Part shown: positions 61,387-64,000 of the stretch, piece by piece
Numbering within the stretch: position 1 is the first letter of the stretch
Layout: each line of letters opens with the position of its first letter
Origin: Hahella sp. KA22
GTDB lineage: Bacteria > Pseudomonadota > Gammaproteobacteria > Pseudomonadales > Oleiphilaceae
NCBI RefSeq assembly: GCF_004135205.1
Contig: NZ_CP035490.1
Span: 2,807,501-2,871,500 of the forward strand
Length of the DNA stretch: 64,000 bases
Direction: 5' to 3'
Position numbers and translations under genes: made by a program
Notes under the pieces: model-generated
The model's input: the letters and a program-made list of their open reading frames with translations, nothing else
Told to the model about the DNA's origin: nothing
Databases searched by the model: none

Positions 61387-61400
61387 GCAAAACATTTTGC
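61387..61400. promoter_or_regulatory. 14-bp palindrome upstream of the aldehyde dehydrogenase gene
   Basis: GCAAAA-CA-TTTTGC (61387-61400) is a perfect inverted repeat about 95 bases before the ATG. Such a short AT-rich palindrome may be a regulator site or chance. Confidence 0.3.
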
Positions 61401-61495
61401 GAATGTGTCATACTCGTGCGCTCGAATTAAGCGAGCAGTATCAGGCTCCGCCTTTCGCTTATCCGCCAACTGCCTGACAGAAAAAGGACCTGCTT

Positions 61496-62929
61496 ATGTT
61501 AGCCAAATCCTATCCCTTCTATCTCGCCAACGAGCCTGTCGCAGATCCTCGCGGCTGGTTGCCGGTCGAAGACAAGTACACCGGAGAAGAATTCACTAAA
61601 GTCGGTCTGGCCGATCACGATGATATTGAGAAGGCGATCGCCGCTGCGGAAAAAGCCGTGGCTCCTATGCGCAGAATGCCTGGATACAAACGTCGCGATG
61701 TGTTGCTGCATACCGTTGCGCGCCTTAAAGAACGCTCGGAAGAGTTGGCTCAGGCGCTGGTGCGGGAAGCGGGCAAGCCGCTCAAGGACAGCCGTGGTGA
61801 AGTGGGACGTTTGATCGAGACCTTTCAGATCGCTGCGGAAGAAGCCGTGCGCAATAACGGAGAATGGCTGGATCTGGCTTATTCCGAACGCAGCGAGGGC
61901 TATCAGGGAATAGTGCGCCAGTTTCCGATTGGCGTCTGCTCGTTTATCACCCCCTTTAACTTTCCTTTGAATCTGGTGGCGCATAAAGTGGCCCCGGCCA
62001 TCGCCGCCGGTTGTCCGTTTGTGCTCAAGCCCGCCAGCCTCACGCCCATCGGCGCCTTGATTCTGGCGGAAATTCTGGCGGAAACAGACCTTCCCAAAGG
62101 CGCTTTCTCCGTCGTGCCCTGTAAAAAGGACGACGCCATGGCGCTGATTTCCGATGAGCGCATCAAGCTGCTGAGCTTCACGGGTTCGCCGGCGGCGGGG
62201 TGGCCCATGAAAGCGAAGGCGGGCAAGAAAAAAGTCGTGCTGGAGCTGGGCGGCAACGCGGCCTGTATCGTGGAGCCGGAAACCGATCTGGATAAGGCGA
62301 TTCCGCGTGTCCTTTTCGGCGGTTATTACCAGTCTGGACAAAGTTGCGTGAGTGTGCAGCGCGTTCTGGTGCAGGAGTCTTTATATGAAGACTTCAAACG
62401 TCGTCTGGTGGCGGAAGTGGAAACGCTGAAAACGGGCGACCCTAAAGATGAAAATACATTTGTAGGTCCGCTGATCAGTCGCAAAGAGGCGGATCGGGTG
62501 GCGTCCTGGATTAATGAAGCGGTAGAGGCGGGCGCTGAACTGCTGATCGGCGGCGAGCGCAGCGGTAACGTTATTACGCCCACGGTGCTGGCTAATACTC
62601 CACGACATTGCAGCGCTTACAACGAAGAAATCTTTGGGCCGGTGACTGTCCTGGAATCCTACAAGACTTTCGACGACGCGTTGCAAGCCGTCAATAACAG
62701 TAAGTTTGGCCTGCAAACCGGCGTATTCACTCGTGACGTGGAGAATATGCAGAAAGCCTGGGAAGAACTGGAAGTGGGCGGCGTCATTATCGGCGATGTG
62801 CCGTCCTGGCGTGTGGATCACATGCCTTATGGCGGCGTGAAAGACAGCGGCATTGGCCGGGAAGGGGTGCGTTACGCCATGCAGGACATGAGTGAACCGC
62901 GCTTGCTGGCGATCAAGCGTCAAAGCTGA
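61496..62929 (+). CDS. NAD(P)-dependent aldehyde dehydrogenase
   Basis: A 477-residue ALDH-superfamily enzyme. The catalytic Cys is in YYQSGQSCVSVQRV near residue 284, the general-base Glu in VLELGGNAACIVEP near 249, and the NAD(P) site in FTGSPAAGW; ITPFNFPLNLVAHKVAPA is conserved. It looks closer to non-phosphorylating glyceraldehyde-3-phosphate or lactaldehyde dehydrogenases than to betaine-aldehyde ones, but the substrate is not decidable by eye. ATG follows AAAAAGGACC. The next gene encodes a thiamine-diphosphate enzyme in the same direction with a 75-base gap. Confidence 0.9.
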   Translation: MLAKSYPFYLANEPVADPRGWLPVEDKYTGEEFTKVGLADHDDIEKAIAAAEKAVAPMRRMPGYKRRDVLLHTVARLKERSEELAQALVREAGKPLKDSRGEVGRLIETFQIAAEEAVRNNGEWLDLAYSERSEGYQGIVRQFPIGVCSFITPFNFPLNLVAHKVAPAIAAGCPFVLKPASLTPIGALILAEILAETDLPKGAFSVVPCKKDDAMALISDERIKLLSFTGSPAAGWPMKAKAGKKKVVLELGGNAACIVEPETDLDKAIPRVLFGGYYQSGQSCVSVQRVLVQESLYEDFKRRLVAEVETLKTGDPKDENTFVGPLISRKEADRVASWINEAVEAGAELLIGGERSGNVITPTVLANTPRHCSAYNEEIFGPVTVLESYKTFDDALQAVNNSKFGLQTGVFTRDVENMQKAWEELEVGGVIIGDVPSWRVDHMPYGGVKDSGIGREGVRYAMQDMSEPRLLAIKRQS

Positions 62930-63004
62930 TTGTGTTGCGAGGGATTCAGGCGCAGCCATTGCGCCTGGATACGGAGTACGTGTGAAAACCCTGTGGAGAA
63001 CTGA

Positions 63005-64000
63005 ATGAAAACAGAGCACGGGGGCGAGAAAGCCTCAGACCTATTTGTCAAAGCGCTGGAAAATGAAGGCGTCAAATATATCTTCGGCGTGCCCGGAGAA
63101 GAAAACCTGGACTTACTCGAGTCGCTGCGGGGTTCTTCCATCAAGCTGGTGCTGACCCGGCATGAACAGGCGGCGGCCTTTATGGCGGCCACCTATGGTC
63201 GGTTAACGGGAAAAACCGGCGTGTGTCTATCGACTTTGGGACCGGGCGCCACCAATTTGGTGACCGGCGCCGCCTACGCGAAACTGGGCGCCATGCCGTT
63301 GCTGATGGTGACGGGGCAGAAGCCAGTGAAGAAGTCCAAGCAGGGCTTGTTTCAGATTGTCGATGTCGTGGACATGATGCGTCCATTGACCAAGTTCACT
63401 CATCAGATCATCAACGTGAACACCATTCCTTCGAAGATCCGTGAGGCGTTTCGCCTGGCGGAGGAGGAAAGACCGGGGCCTGCGCATCTGGAGCTGCCGG
63501 AAGATATCGCAGAAGAAATATCCGACTCCGACGTCATGTTGTTTGAATCCAGCCATAGTCGTCGTCCGGACGCCAATGATCTGAGTATTCAACAGGCGCT
63601 GGAGATGATCCAGAACGCAAGGCATCCGCTGGTGTTGATTGGCGCCGGAGCGAATCGCAAACGAGTGTCCGAAGCGTTGCTGGGTTTTATTGAGAAGACC
63701 GGCATTCCGTTCTTCAACACCCAGATGGGCAAAGGCGTGGTGGATGAGCGCCATCCTCTGTTTATGGGAACGGCGGCATTGTCAGACGGCGACTATTTGC
63801 ATTGCGCCATCGATTTTGCTGACTTGATCATTAATGTCGGTCATGACGTCATAGAAAAGCCGCCTTTCTTTATGGAGCCCGGCGGTAAGAAAGTCATTCA
63901 CATCAACTTCAATTCCGCCAATGTGGACAGGGTGTACTTCCCGCAGTTGGAGGTGGTGGGGGATATCGCCAATTCTGTTTCCCGATTGACGCAGTTGCTG
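63005..64000 (+). CDS. Acetolactate synthase large subunit-like TPP enzyme (3' end missing)
   Basis: The frame is open from ATG 63005 to the end of the window (332 codons). TPP-enzyme N-terminal features: YIFGVPGEENLDLLE, the cofactor-activating Glu54 in TRHEQAAAFMA, GVCLSTLGPGATNL, LLMVTGQKP and PGPAHLELPEDIA. The central domain begins near IQQALEMIQNARHPLVLIGAGANRK; the C-terminal TPP-binding GDG motif lies outside. No small-subunit gene is visible, so a catabolic acetolactate synthase or another TPP lyase is possible. It follows the aldehyde dehydrogenase gene and may form an operon with it. Confidence 0.85.
   Translation, partial: MKTEHGGEKASDLFVKALENEGVKYIFGVPGEENLDLLESLRGSSIKLVLTRHEQAAAFMAATYGRLTGKTGVCLSTLGPGATNLVTGAAYAKLGAMPLLMVTGQKPVKKSKQGLFQIVDVVDMMRPLTKFTHQIINVNTIPSKIREAFRLAEEERPGPAHLELPEDIAEEISDSDVMLFESSHSRRPDANDLSIQQALEMIQNARHPLVLIGAGANRKRVSEALLGFIEKTGIPFFNTQMGKGVVDERHPLFMGTAALSDGDYLHCAIDFADLIINVGHDVIEKPPFFMEPGGKKVIHINFNSANVDRVYFPQLEVVGDIANSVSRLTQLL

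Noticed and set aside
61499..62341. 280-codon antisense ORF inside the aldehyde dehydrogenase gene
   Set aside because: It is a shadow of a well-conserved gene, without a ribosome-binding site.
1..64000. CRISPR arrays, insertion sequences, integrases or prophage genes
   Set aside because: No spaced direct repeats, transposase or integrase motifs, or flanking inverted repeats were seen by eye in any frame.

Overview
The window looks like chromosomal DNA of a marine gammaproteobacterium, most likely a Hahella-like member of the Oceanospirillales. This is inferred from Pseudomonas-type gene order, moderate GC and protein character; no database was searched. Nearly all of it is housekeeping sequence. 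I see no insertion sequence, integrase, prophage or CRISPR array.

Layout. 1-5.5 kb: the end of an MFS/PlsC acyltransferase fusion, then minus-strand genes for a tandem PTPS-fold protein, a membrane-anchored receiver protein, a PEGA/MORN-repeat protein and a membrane protein with a 16-copy hexanucleotide repeat. 5.5-9.2 kb: mgsA, a candidate coupled small ORF and an M16 peptidase. 9.2-14.5 kb: the ppsR/ppsA pair, an oxidoreductase, rraA and a PilZ gene with an unusually clear promoter. 14.9-19.5 kb: an SH3-domain protein, yciI, yciB, the PHP nuclease, a cardiolipin-synthase-like gene and a UPF0149 gene. 19.7-33.3 kb: rne, divergent from rluC, a HAD phosphatase, sppA, then yceD-rpmF-plsX-fabD-fabG-acpP-pabC-mltG-tmk, with maf on the opposite strand. 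In Pseudomonas and E. coli fabF lies between acpP and pabC, and holB follows tmk; both are absent here. 33.4-52.2 kb: acnB, miaE, lpxH, ppiB, glnS, cysS, folD, four tRNAs, tig, clpP, clpX, lon, hupB, tRNA-Asp and ppiD, a block also conserved in Pseudomonas.

52.2-59.7 kb is the least ordinary part. A C39-like peptidase, a coiled-coil plus beta-barrel protein (resembling the FapD/FapF pair of functional-amyloid export), a FadL-like outer-membrane protein and a DUF4124/MalM-like periplasmic protein form one apparent operon behind a palindromic operator candidate. No amyloid subunit gene is next to it. A polysaccharide deacetylase coupled to a J-domain gene faces it, and a DUF547 gene shares its start-codon bases with the J-domain gene. 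59.8-64 kb: ttcA, a small membrane protein, a hairpin-rich gene-free stretch that may encode a small RNA, an aldehyde dehydrogenase and a truncated acetolactate-synthase-like gene.

Functional links: RraA (RNase E inhibitor) and RNase E are both here; PpsR controls PpsA; YceD-RpmF-PlsX-FabD-FabG-AcpP link ribosome and lipid synthesis; Tig, ClpP, ClpX, Lon and PpiD form a protein-quality-control block. Start codons were chosen by homology and ribosome-binding sites, and several are GTG or TTG.
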